A DNA stretch of 5,349 nucleotides from Azovibrio restrictus. Lineage in GTDB: Bacteria > Pseudomonadota > Gammaproteobacteria > Burkholderiales > Rhodocyclaceae. The translations under genes and the position numbers were made by a program. This document shows, piece after piece, positions 1 through 5,349 of this stretch (the first letter of the stretch is position 1; the number at the start of each line of letters is the position of its first letter). The DNA is taken from the NCBI GenBank assembly GCA_003252145.1, contig QKDJ01000082.1, positions 1 through 5,349 of the forward strand. Direction: 5' to 3'. Under the pieces are notes generated by a model. It was given only the letters and a program-made list of their open reading frames with translations. It searched no databases and was not told the origin of the DNA.

Positions 1-2
1 CG

Positions 3-11
3 AGAGCGTGA
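3..11 (+). CDS. Possible 3' end of an upstream gene
   Basis: The first bases read as two codons followed by TGA at 9-11. They lie directly before the ribosome binding site of the next gene, which fits an upstream gene of the same operon ending here. Too little is present to say what it encodes, and the reading frame itself is a guess. Confidence 0.25.
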   Translation, partial: RA

Positions 12-24
12 GGTGGGGCGATTC

Positions 25-576
25 ATGGCGGGCAAGCATAGCATCGGGGTAGGGGCGCGGGTATCATGGCAGGCTTCCTTTTCAGCCCCGTTTCCACCCG
101 TGAGCAAGCGACAACTCCTCCATTTTGTTCTGGTTCTGGCCCTGAGCACCTCCCTGGGACTTGGCGTCTGGCTGGGGCCCCAGTTGATGTCCCGACTGAT
201 GCCGGCCGGGGATCAGACTTTAGCGCCGGTAGTCTGCGACCTGAATCAGGGAAGCTGCACGGCAGCTTTGCCCCAGGGAGCCAGCTTGACCGTGGAGATT
301 AGCCCCCGTCCCATACCTGTACTCAAGCCTCTGGCCGTGACGGCCCGGGTGGAGAGACGCATGGTGGAGCGGGTGGTGCTGGAGCTCAATGGGGTGAGCA
401 TGGAGATGGGCTTTAACCAGACCCGGCTACAGCCGGGGGCGCAGGTGGGGACCTTCGCTGGTTATGCCCAGTTGCCAATCTGTGTGACTGGGCCCATGCG
501 TTGGCGGGCCACTTTCATGTTGGAAGGGCCTGGTGGCCGTCTGGCCGTGCCTTTTGATTTTGATTCCGGCACCTGA
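25..576 (+). CDS. Membrane-anchored periplasmic protein, FixH/YtkA-like, function unknown
   Basis: This protein of about 183 residues has one clear hydrophobic segment (about residues 32-53, rich in Leu and Val) preceded by a basic SKRQ stretch. It is therefore probably held in the inner membrane by its N-terminus, with the rest in the periplasm. The exported part has a close cysteine pair (C71 and C78), a PRPIP stretch, a hydrophobic VSMEMGF motif near residue 126, and a later P-I-C (C153) followed by TGPMRW. An early proline-rich strand, a Met-rich 'MxMG' turn and a late 'GxMxW' strand resemble FixH and YtkA-like beta-sandwich domains; that is inference from pattern, not a firm match. ATG at 25 was chosen because GAGGTGG lies 8 nt upstream. 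GTG at 13 is also open. GTG at 100 would give a more usual short anchor but has no visible ribosome binding site. The gene is followed after 16 nt by the next gene, so the two are probably co-transcribed. Confidence 0.75.
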   Translation: MAGKHSIGVGARVSWQASFSAPFPPVSKRQLLHFVLVLALSTSLGLGVWLGPQLMSRLMPAGDQTLAPVVCDLNQGSCTAALPQGASLTVEISPRPIPVLKPLAVTARVERRMVERVVLELNGVSMEMGFNQTRLQPGAQVGTFAGYAQLPICVTGPMRWRATFMLEGPGGRLAVPFDFDSGT

Positions 577-581
577 GTGCC

Positions 582-587
582 AAGGAG
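582..587 (+). promoter_or_regulatory. Ribosome binding site fixing the start of the Rap1a/Tai-like gene
   Basis: AAGGAG ends 5 nt before ATG at 593. It decides between this start and an in-frame ATG 60 nt upstream, which lies inside the preceding gene and would place 20 unrelated residues before an otherwise normal signal peptide. Confidence 0.8.
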
Positions 588-592
588 CGATC

Positions 593-991
593 ATGCGCAA
601 GATGTTGCTTTCCCTGCTGTTGCCCCTGTCCTTCTCCCTGCCGGCCCTGGCCTATAGCGGTCCGGAGGTGAAGGAGGATTGTGTGGCCGCAGAAATCCTC
701 CTGACGGGCCAGAAGAGTACGGACATCTTCCATTCGGTGAAAAGCAGCCGCTGCATTACCTATCTGGAAGGTTTTGTGGATGGTTTCGATGTGGCGGATC
801 ACCTGGCGGACCGGGTGGGCGTCCGGCTCAATGCCATCTGCGCCCCCAAGGGGCCGGAGAACCGCATTCGTCTGGTCAGGGCCGTGCTGGCCTATCTGGA
901 TCGCCAGCCCCCTTTCCCTAAAGATCAGGAAATTCCCGCTTCCCAGGTGGTCGGGGCGGCCCTGGCTTCTAGCTTCACCTGCAAGGAATAG
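593..991 (+). CDS. Secreted Rap1a/Tai family (type VI immunity-like) protein
   Basis: This 132-residue protein has a clean Sec signal peptide: MRK, a Leu-rich core, and a probable cut after ALA at residue 20. The mature part of about 112 residues has four cysteines (C30, C54, C83, C130), enough for two disulfides. The order is an EDC start, then C-x5-GFVDGF near residues 54-64, then an IC-x-P segment near 82-85, a helix ending YLDRQPP near 101-107, and AAL-x-SSFTC at the end. This is the pattern of the Rap1a/Tai family, whose studied members (Serratia Rap1a/Rap2a, Tai4) are periplasmic proteins that neutralise type VI secretion amidase effectors. Many family members in betaproteobacteria stand alone with no known effector, and no toxin or secretion gene is visible here, so an immunity role is not shown. 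It lies 16 nt after the preceding membrane-anchored gene and probably shares its transcript. Confidence 0.75.
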   Translation: MRKMLLSLLLPLSFSLPALAYSGPEVKEDCVAAEILLTGQKSTDIFHSVKSSRCITYLEGFVDGFDVADHLADRVGVRLNAICAPKGPENRIRLVRAVLAYLDRQPPFPKDQEIPASQVVGAALASSFTCKE

Positions 992-997
992 GGCGCG

Positions 998-1017
998 CTT
1001 AAGCGAACCTGCTTAAG
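998..1017. terminator. Inverted repeat between convergent genes, possible weak terminator
   Basis: CTTAAGC (998-1004) and GCTTAAG (1011-1017) are perfect inverted copies around a 6-nt loop. They sit in the 21-nt gap between the plus-strand gene ending at 991 and the minus-strand kinase ending at 1013, and overlap the TAA of the kinase. The 7-bp stem is AT-rich and no T-run follows on either strand, so it is not a standard intrinsic terminator. A bidirectional end signal is the likely role if it has one. Confidence 0.35.
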
Positions 1018-3415
1018 GGAGCCATTTGCCCAAGGTGCTGGTCAGGCTTTCCTGGGACACGGGTTTGCTCAGGAAGTCGTCCATGTCGGCAGCCAAGCAG
1101 TGTTGCCGGTCTTCCTCGAAGGCATTGGCGGTCAGGGCGATGATGGGTAGGCGGGATTGGCCTTGTTCCTGTTCCCATTGACGAATCTGGGCTGTGGCGC
1201 CATAGCCGTCCATGCCTGGAAGTTGAATATCCATCAGGATCAGGTCGATGGCGCCCGGGTTTGCCTTCACGTAGTCCACCGCCCGTTCACCATCTTCCAC
1301 CAGGAAAACCTGGAGTTTCAGGCGTTCCAGTAAGACAGAGATGACCTTGCGGTTGATGAGATTGTCCTCCACAACCAGTACTCGGCCTTGTAGGTCGGTG
1401 GTTTCGCCCAATGACGCATCGGGCCATGTCCTTTCCTGGCTGGGGCCGGCGGCCAGGGGGGCGTGAACCCGGAACCAGAAACGGGAGCCTTGTTCCGGAG
1501 TGCTTTCAACTCCGGCCTCACCCTCCATCAGTTCCGCCAGTTTCTGCACAATGGAGAGCCCCAGGCCGCTCCCTCCGAATTGCCGGGTGGTGGAGTCATC
1601 CACCTGGCTGAAGGGTTGGAACAGCAGGGGCAGCTTGTCGGCGGGAATGCCGATGCCCGTGTCTTCCACCGACCATTCCAGGCAGGGCCGTTGTTGCTCA
1701 TCCTGCACCGGGCGGGCTCTGACGGTGATCTGGCCAGCGGGGGTGAATTTGATGGCGTTGCCCAGCAGATTGGAGAGCATCTGGCGCAGGCGTAGGGAGT
1801 CTCCCAGATAAAGGCCCCGCTCCGGACCATCCCAGTGCATGTTCAGATCCAGCCCCTTGGCCCGGGCGCTGCCCAGGAAAAGCTTGGTCACTTCCTGAAG
1901 CACCTGTGGGGGCGATACAGGGAGTTGTTCCAGATTGAGCTTCCCGGCCTCGACCTTGGTCAGGTCCAGAATATCGTTGAGCAAGGCCAGCAGGGTTTCC
2001 CCAGAACTCAAAATGGTGCTGGCGTAGTCCCGGCGCTCCAGATCGCTGACCTGGGGCGCCATGAGGATCTGGGCCATGCCCAGAATGCCATTCATGGGGG
2101 TGCGGATTTCGTGGCTCATGGTGGCCAGGAAACGACTCTTGGCCACATTGGCGGCTTCAGCGGCTTCCTTGGCCTGGAGGAGCTGGGCCCGTTTCTGCTC
2201 CAGGGATTGCAGGGTGCGTTGACGGTCCAGGAAGGCGCCAGCCCAGCGTCCCAGCAAATACATGAACTCCTTGTCAGAGGCCTCGAAGTCCTGCAGCCGA
2301 GGGGTGGCGGAGGAAAAGTTCAGGGTGCCGTACAACTCACCGCCAACCCGGATGGGAATGCCGATGTAGCTGGCCAGGGAAAATTCCTTGTAGCAGGGGT
2401 GTCCTGCGTATTCGCTGGCGGGGGCGTTGGCGATACAAAGCAGACCGTTTTGCGCCAGAGTGGTGGCGCAGTAGGTAATGCCAAGAGGAAACTCCTGACC
2501 ATCGTGGAGCGTATCGGGGGGGGAAACCTGGGTGACGATTCGGTAGTGCTGTCCTTCAATGTGGCTGATGATGCCCAATTCCAGATGCAGGTGTTCGCAG
2601 CCGATCTGCAAGGCCCGTTGCAAAGTGGCTTCCGGGGACTGTTCGGTGACGGCGACTACCCCATTGAGGGCCCGCAGGGCACCCAATTGCCGTTGGAGCA
2701 GAGCGGTATCCTCGGCCCGCTGGGCCGCGTCTGCCTGACGGGCCTCTTCCGCCGCTTGGAGTTGGGCCGCCATCTGGTTGAAGGAGAGGGTGGTGTCAGC
2801 CACCTCATCGTTGCCAACCACCTGCAACTTGTGGTCGAGCCGTCCTTGGGCGATGGCATGACTGGCATTACGCAGTTTGCTCAACTGACGGGTCAGGTAG
2901 GTGCCCAGCACATAGGAAAAGATGGCCACCAACAGCATTTCCACCAGGGAGATACTGAGAGTCCACTGGCGGGTCTTGGCAATCGCCTGCTGGATGGGGC
3001 TTACATCAATGCCGAACTGGATTTGTCCCAGGGGCTGATCACTTACGGTGACGGGAAGGATACGGTCGAATACGCCGTCATCCACTTCCCAGAGGTGTCG
3101 GTCCGGCAAAGCGACTTCCCGGGGCAGATGGCCTTGCTCCACCAGCACTCGGTGATTGTTGTCGGTCACTCGCACGTAGACCAGATCTCCGGTGCCCAAA
3201 ATTTCCCGGCTGACGCTCTCCATGGTGGCCAAGTCATAGGCCAGCAGCGGATCCCGGAGCGCAGCACTCAGGAGCCGGGAGGTGGTAGCCACCCGCCGTT
3301 CCATTTCCGCCTCGTGTTGCTGCCGGAACTGACCAAGGATGCTGACACCAAGAATGGTGAGCAAGACACCTTCGATCAGGGCGATGCCCAGGATGGTTTT
3401 GGTGCGAAATTTCAT
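1013..3415 (-). CDS. Membrane hybrid sensor histidine kinase/response regulator (HAMP-GAF-HisKA-HATPase-REC)
   Basis: This 800-residue inner-membrane sensor kinase has all its core parts. A first membrane helix (about 8-28) and a second (about 152-173) flank a periplasmic region of about 120 residues that looks like a small Cache/PAS-like sensor. HAMP follows (about 174-226), then a coiled coil and a cytoplasmic GAF domain (about 248-397). HisKA carries the phosphorylated His H435 in [10 protein letters not shown]. The ATPase domain has its N box (N549, N553), G1 box DTGIGIP (D585), F box FQPFSQ (599-604) and G2 box GGSGLGL (614-620). A C-terminal receiver has D684, phospho-acceptor D729, T762 and K784. 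No key residue is missing. There is no Hpt domain and no output domain, so phosphate must pass to a separate Hpt protein or regulator, none of which is nearby. Its ATG overlaps the TGA of the preceding binding-protein gene by 4 nt, so the two are probably translated together and the binding protein is the likely periplasmic input. The signal is unknown. Confidence 0.95.
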   Translation of the reverse strand: MKFRTKTILGIALIEGVLLTILGVSILGQFRQQHEAEMERRVATTSRLLSAALRDPLLAYDLATMESVSREILGTGDLVYVRVTDNNHRVLVEQGHLPREVALPDRHLWEVDDGVFDRILPVTVSDQPLGQIQFGIDVSPIQQAIAKTRQWTLSISLVEMLLVAIFSYVLGTYLTRQLSKLRNASHAIAQGRLDHKLQVVGNDEVADTTLSFNQMAAQLQAAEEARQADAAQRAEDTALLQRQLGALRALNGVVAVTEQSPEATLQRALQIGCEHLHLELGIISHIEGQHYRIVTQVSPPDTLHDGQEFPLGITYCATTLAQNGLLCIANAPASEYAGHPCYKEFSLASYIGIPIRVGGELYGTLNFSSATPRLQDFEASDKEFMYLLGRWAGAFLDRQRTLQSLEQKRAQLLQAKEAAEAANVAKSRFLATMSHEIRTPMNGILGMAQILMAPQVSDLERRDYASTILSSGETLLALLNDILDLTKVEAGKLNLEQLPVSPPQVLQEVTKLFLGSARAKGLDLNMHWDGPERGLYLGDSLRLRQMLSNLLGNAIKFTPAGQITVRARPVQDEQQRPCLEWSVEDTGIGIPADKLPLLFQPFSQVDDSTTRQFGGSGLGLSIVQKLAELMEGEAGVESTPEQGSRFWFRVHAPLAAGPSQERTWPDASLGETTDLQGRVLVVEDNLINRKVISVLLERLKLQVFLVEDGERAVDYVKANPGAIDLILMDIQLPGMDGYGATAQIRQWEQEQGQSRLPIIALTANAFEEDRQHCLAADMDDFLSKPVSQESLTSTLGKWLP
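3412..3415 (-). promoter_or_regulatory. ATGA start/stop overlap coupling the binding protein to the kinase
   Basis: The ATG of the kinase (3415-3413) shares bases with the TGA of the binding-protein gene (3414-3412). Only a weak GGCGG lies before the kinase start, so ribosomes finishing the first gene probably begin the second by termination-reinitiation. Confidence 0.75.
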
Positions 3416-4263
3416 CCGCCACGACCCAGGGTCTGTTCCAGCTTCAGGCGCCGAATTTCATCCCATTCCCCGTCGCTTGCCCTGATGATGCCCTTGAAGC
3501 TCAGGGGCTCAAGCAGCTTGCGGCCTTCCTCGTCCTGGTCCAGCGCCAACAGGACCTCGGCAATCTTGTCCCGGATGGCCGTGGGCACTCTAGGGTGAGC
3601 GGCGAAGGCGTGGGGGATGTAATCGGGAGTGTTGGTGAGAACCCGTAACTTGTCGGCCACGTCCTGGTCCATGGCTTCCAGGGTACGGCGAATACCTCCG
3701 CCCGCCGCAAATATGCCTTGGGCCACGCCCCGGTACACCGAGTCATGGGAACTTACATATTTGGCCGTGATGGGAATGTTCTGCCGGGCAAACTCCGCCC
3801 GGGTCAGCATGCTGGCGGCAAAGGCAGCCGGGGCCGGGAAAGCTACGGTTTTTCCGGACAGTTGATGAATGTCCGTATAGGGGCTGTCCTTGGCCACCAC
3901 CACAATGCCCATCAGGCGGCGGGCTTTTTCCTTGGCAAAGGCCTGATAGCCAGGTGTCCGGGAAAACACCGAATAGTGATAGGGGTTCATGTAGGCCAGG
4001 TCGTATTCGCCCGCCTTGAGGCGTTCTTCGAAGGTGGGAATGTCCGTGGCGGTGCGAAATACCATGGAAATTCCGGAGCGGTGGGCTACTTCCTGAAGCA
4101 GGGGAATCCAGACCCGGGCCAGGGCGGTGGCGGATTGCTGGGGAACGATGCCGAAGGTGACGGGCTGGTTCTGAGCCCGGGCCAGTCCTGCGCCAACCAA
4201 GGGGCCTAGGGCCAACGTCCGCAGAAGGCTGCGCCGCAGGGAAAATTTTGATGTGGTTGGCAT
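3412..4263 (-). CDS. PhnD-like periplasmic solute-binding protein, probable sensory partner of the hybrid kinase
   Basis: This 283-residue exported binding protein belongs to the phosphate/phosphite/phosphonate (PhnD-like) class. The signal peptide has LRRSLLR at 9-15, a hydrophobic stretch and a probable cut after ARA at residue 30; the paired arginines hint at Tat export but the match is partial. Typical family landmarks are [10 protein letters not shown] (37-46), followed by a W-x-PLL segment, then the hinge and pocket segment [11 protein letters not shown] (87-97), a SGKTVAFP strand (136-143) and [10 protein letters not shown] (171-180). ATG at 4263 was chosen because CTGAGG lies just upstream and a normal signal peptide follows. 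The frame stays open further upstream to 4578, but that stretch runs through the tRNA gene and is not coding. No permease or ATPase gene is adjacent. The gene overlaps the kinase by 4 nt, which argues for signalling rather than transport. The pocket loop at 142-151 lacks the Ser/Thr set that binds phosphonate in E. coli PhnD, so the ligand cannot be assigned. Confidence 0.88.
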   Translation of the reverse strand: MPTTSKFSLRRSLLRTLALGPLVGAGLARAQNQPVTFGIVPQQSATALARVWIPLLQEVAHRSGISMVFRTATDIPTFEERLKAGEYDLAYMNPYHYSVFSRTPGYQAFAKEKARRLMGIVVVAKDSPYTDIHQLSGKTVAFPAPAAFAASMLTRAEFARQNIPITAKYVSSHDSVYRGVAQGIFAAGGGIRRTLEAMDQDVADKLRVLTNTPDYIPHAFAAHPRVPTAIRDKIAEVLLALDQDEEGRKLLEPLSFKGIIRASDGEWDEIRRLKLEQTLGRGG

Positions 4264-4448
4264 GTTTGCCTCAGCAAAATCTTGTTGTCGGCCATGATTC
4301 TGCGCCAACTTGCCGGGAAATTGGAAGTGCGTGGAAATACGGGGCAGGCTGGAAGGCCAGGGGGAATCCTGCGACAATGCGCGGCTTTCCCAAATGAAGT
4401 GCCAGGGAAGCGAGAAAAAGGGAGTGACTGGTGAGGGTGCTGCAAGAC
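4264..4448. other. 185-nt gap between tRNA-Leu and the binding-protein gene
   Basis: Read on the minus strand, this stretch leads from the tRNA 3' end to the binding-protein start. It holds a CCCTTTTTC run (about 4414-4422) without a stem before it, a poor sigma54-like match at 4390-4404, and a ribosome binding site GAGG 5-6 nt before ATG at 4263. No convincing sigma70 promoter or hairpin terminator was found, so read-through from the tRNA promoter is possible. Confidence 0.5.
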
Positions 4449-4533
4449 TGGTGCCGGGAGAGGGACTCGAACCCTCACACCTTTCGGCGGCGGATTTTGA
4501 ATCCGCTGCGTCTACCGATTCCGCCATCCCGGC
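4449..4533 (-). tRNA. tRNA-Leu(CAA)
   Basis: The whole 85-nt class II tRNA can be folded by eye. The acceptor stem GCCGGGA (5' end at 4533) pairs fully with TCCCGGC, followed by discriminator A and an encoded CCA (4451-4449). The anticodon stem GCGGA/TCCGC closes the loop TTCAAAA, giving anticodon CAA (4499-4497), which reads UUG leucine codons. The T arm is GAGGG, TTCGAGT, CCCTC. A long variable arm, usual for tRNA-Leu, lies between the anticodon stem and the T arm. The gene is divergent from queA and lies upstream of the binding-protein/kinase pair on the same strand. No copy of its 3' end was seen elsewhere in the window. Confidence 0.97.
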
Positions 4534-4551
4534 ACGGGAAGAAGAGGGCGG

Positions 4552-4580
4552 ATTATCCCTGAAACCCCCTTGGCCCACAA
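4552..4580 (-). promoter_or_regulatory. Sigma70-type promoter of tRNA-Leu
   Basis: On the minus strand TTGTGG (-35, 4580-4575) is followed after exactly 17 nt by GATAAT (-10, 4557-4552), five of six matches to the -10 consensus. Transcription would begin near 4545, about a dozen bases before the tRNA 5' end. The bases after the -10 are CCGCCC, the GC-rich discriminator typical of stable-RNA promoters under stringent (ppGpp) control; that regulation is inferred. Confidence 0.6.
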
Positions 4581-4600
4581 GATCACAACACCATACTGCT

Positions 4601-5349
4601 TTGCTGACTGTAGACGACTTCGATTTTTATCTGCCGGATGAGCTGATTGCCCAGCATCCGGCTGCCTCGCGCACGGCCAGCCGCCTTCTGCATGTGCAGG
4701 GGGGGCGGCGCGCTGACCTCCGTTTTTCCGACTTGCCCGGCCTGCTGGCCCCTGGCGACCTGCTGGTGTTCAATGACACCAAGGTGATCAAGGCCCGCTT
4801 CTTCGGCCAGAAGGAGACGGGCGGTCAGGTGGAGGTATTGCTGGAGCGCATCGCCGATGCCCGCCACGCCCTGGCTCAGGTGCGAGCCAGCAAATCTCCC
4901 AAGCCGGGCACCCGTCTGCTGCTGGCCGAGGGTGCCCTGGTGGTCAAGGTGACCGGGCGTCAGGAGAGCTTTTTCGAACTGGAACTGGAAGGCGAGGGGG
5001 ATTTCTGGGCCAAGGCCGAGGCCCATGGCCGCCTGCCCCTGCCCCCTTACATCACCCATCTGCCCGAAGCCGAGGACGAAGCCCGTTACCAGACGGTCTA
5101 TGCCCGTAATCCGGGCGCCGTGGCAGCCCCTACGGCGGGGCTACATTTCGATGAGGCCTTGCTGGCCAAGCTGGGCGAGCAGGGCGTGGACACGGCCCAC
5201 CTGACCCTGCACGTGGGGGCGGGCACCTACCAGCCCGTGCGGGTGGACCATATTGCCGAGCACAGGATGCATTCCGAGTGCTATCAGGTGCCCGAGGCCA
5301 CGGCAGAAGCCATTCGCCAGACCCGGGCTCGGGGCGGCCGGGTGATTGC
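4601..5349 (+). CDS. queA: S-adenosylmethionine:tRNA ribosyltransferase-isomerase QueA, 5' part (cut by window end)
   Basis: QueA moves and isomerises the ribosyl part of S-adenosylmethionine onto 7-aminomethyl-7-deazaguanine in tRNA, giving epoxyqueuosine at the wobble base of GUN anticodons; it acts in the cytosol after Tgt. The window holds 249 codons of the roughly 340-350 usual for the family. Signature stretches are [16 protein letters not shown] (5-20), ASRLL, the [11 protein letters not shown] block (56-66), GRLPLPPYI, an APTAGLHF block (176-183) and [10 protein letters not shown] (204-213), all intact. The start is unusual: no ATG or GTG lies in frame upstream of the conserved N-terminus, even through the tRNA region. 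TTG at 4601 gives MLTVDDFDF, which matches the expected N-terminus; CTG at 4604 is the next option. No good ribosome binding site precedes it. The gene is divergent from tRNA-Leu; tgt often follows queA but lies beyond the window. Confidence 0.95.
   Translation, partial: MLTVDDFDFYLPDELIAQHPAASRTASRLLHVQGGRRADLRFSDLPGLLAPGDLLVFNDTKVIKARFFGQKETGGQVEVLLERIADARHALAQVRASKSPKPGTRLLLAEGALVVKVTGRQESFFELELEGEGDFWAKAEAHGRLPLPPYITHLPEAEDEARYQTVYARNPGAVAAPTAGLHFDEALLAKLGEQGVDTAHLTLHVGAGTYQPVRVDHIAEHRMHSECYQVPEATAEAIRQTRARGGRVI

Noticed and set aside
1835..3598. Long 587-codon open frame on the plus strand opposite the kinase
   Set aside because: It lies antisense to a kinase with all catalytic motifs intact. 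Its translation is low-complexity, rich in Gly, Gln and His, without a recognisable domain, as expected from the complement of GC-rich codons.
3718..4209. 163-codon plus-strand frame opposite the binding protein
   Set aside because: It is the complement of a well-supported gene, with Gly- and His-rich composition typical of antisense frames.
4411..4422. T-run on the minus strand as a terminator of tRNA-Leu
   Set aside because: The bases before the run (C- and A-rich on that strand) cannot form a GC-rich stem, so it lacks the hairpin needed for intrinsic termination.
4449..4475. tRNA 3' end as an attachment site of an integrated element
   Set aside because: No second copy of the tRNA 3' end and no integrase gene is present in the window, and the neighbouring genes look like ordinary chromosomal genes.
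4264..4578. N-terminal extension of the binding protein by 105 residues
   Set aside because: The open frame reads through the whole tRNA-Leu gene, and the normal signal peptide with its ribosome binding site begins at 4263.
4583..5059. 158-codon minus-strand frame opposite queA
   Set aside because: QueA family motifs are continuous on the plus strand here, and the antisense product shows no recognisable features.
1..5349. CRISPR array, insertion sequence, riboswitch
   Set aside because: No regularly spaced direct repeats, no transposase or terminal inverted repeats, and no long structured leader were seen on either strand.

Overview
This 5.3 kb window is GC-rich and looks like the chromosome of a betaproteobacterium, possibly Rhodocyclales-like. 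That placement is inferred from the style of the proteins, from the start of queA and from a tRNA-Leu with an encoded CCA; no marker gene in the window fixes it.

Layout. (1) Positions 1-991, plus strand: the last codons of an upstream gene, then two small genes 16 nt apart. The first encodes a membrane-anchored periplasmic protein with a FixH/YtkA-like look. The second encodes a secreted four-cysteine protein resembling the Rap1a/Tai family. (2) Positions 992-1017: a short convergent gap with an AT-rich inverted repeat that overlaps the stop codon of the next gene. (3) Positions 1013-4263, minus strand: a two-gene unit. A PhnD-like periplasmic solute-binding protein comes first and overlaps, by a 4-nt ATGA, an 800-residue membrane hybrid histidine kinase (sensor region, HAMP, GAF, HisKA, HATPase, REC). 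(4) Positions 4264-4448: a 185-nt leader with no confident element. (5) Positions 4449-4533, minus strand: tRNA-Leu(CAA), with a good sigma70-type promoter just upstream. (6) From about 4601 to the window end, plus strand: the first three quarters of queA (queuosine biosynthesis), which has no ATG and seems to start at TTG.

How the parts work together. The binding protein and the kinase most likely form one sensory system. The exported protein would catch a small ligand in the periplasm and report to the sensor region of the kinase, which would then start a phosphorelay. No ABC permease, no ATPase, no Hpt protein and no stand-alone response regulator lie beside them, so the signalling output is elsewhere. 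The binding protein lacks the Ser/Thr-rich loop that holds phosphonate in classical PhnD, so its ligand is open. The remaining genes are housekeeping (tRNA, queA) or uncharacterised envelope proteins.
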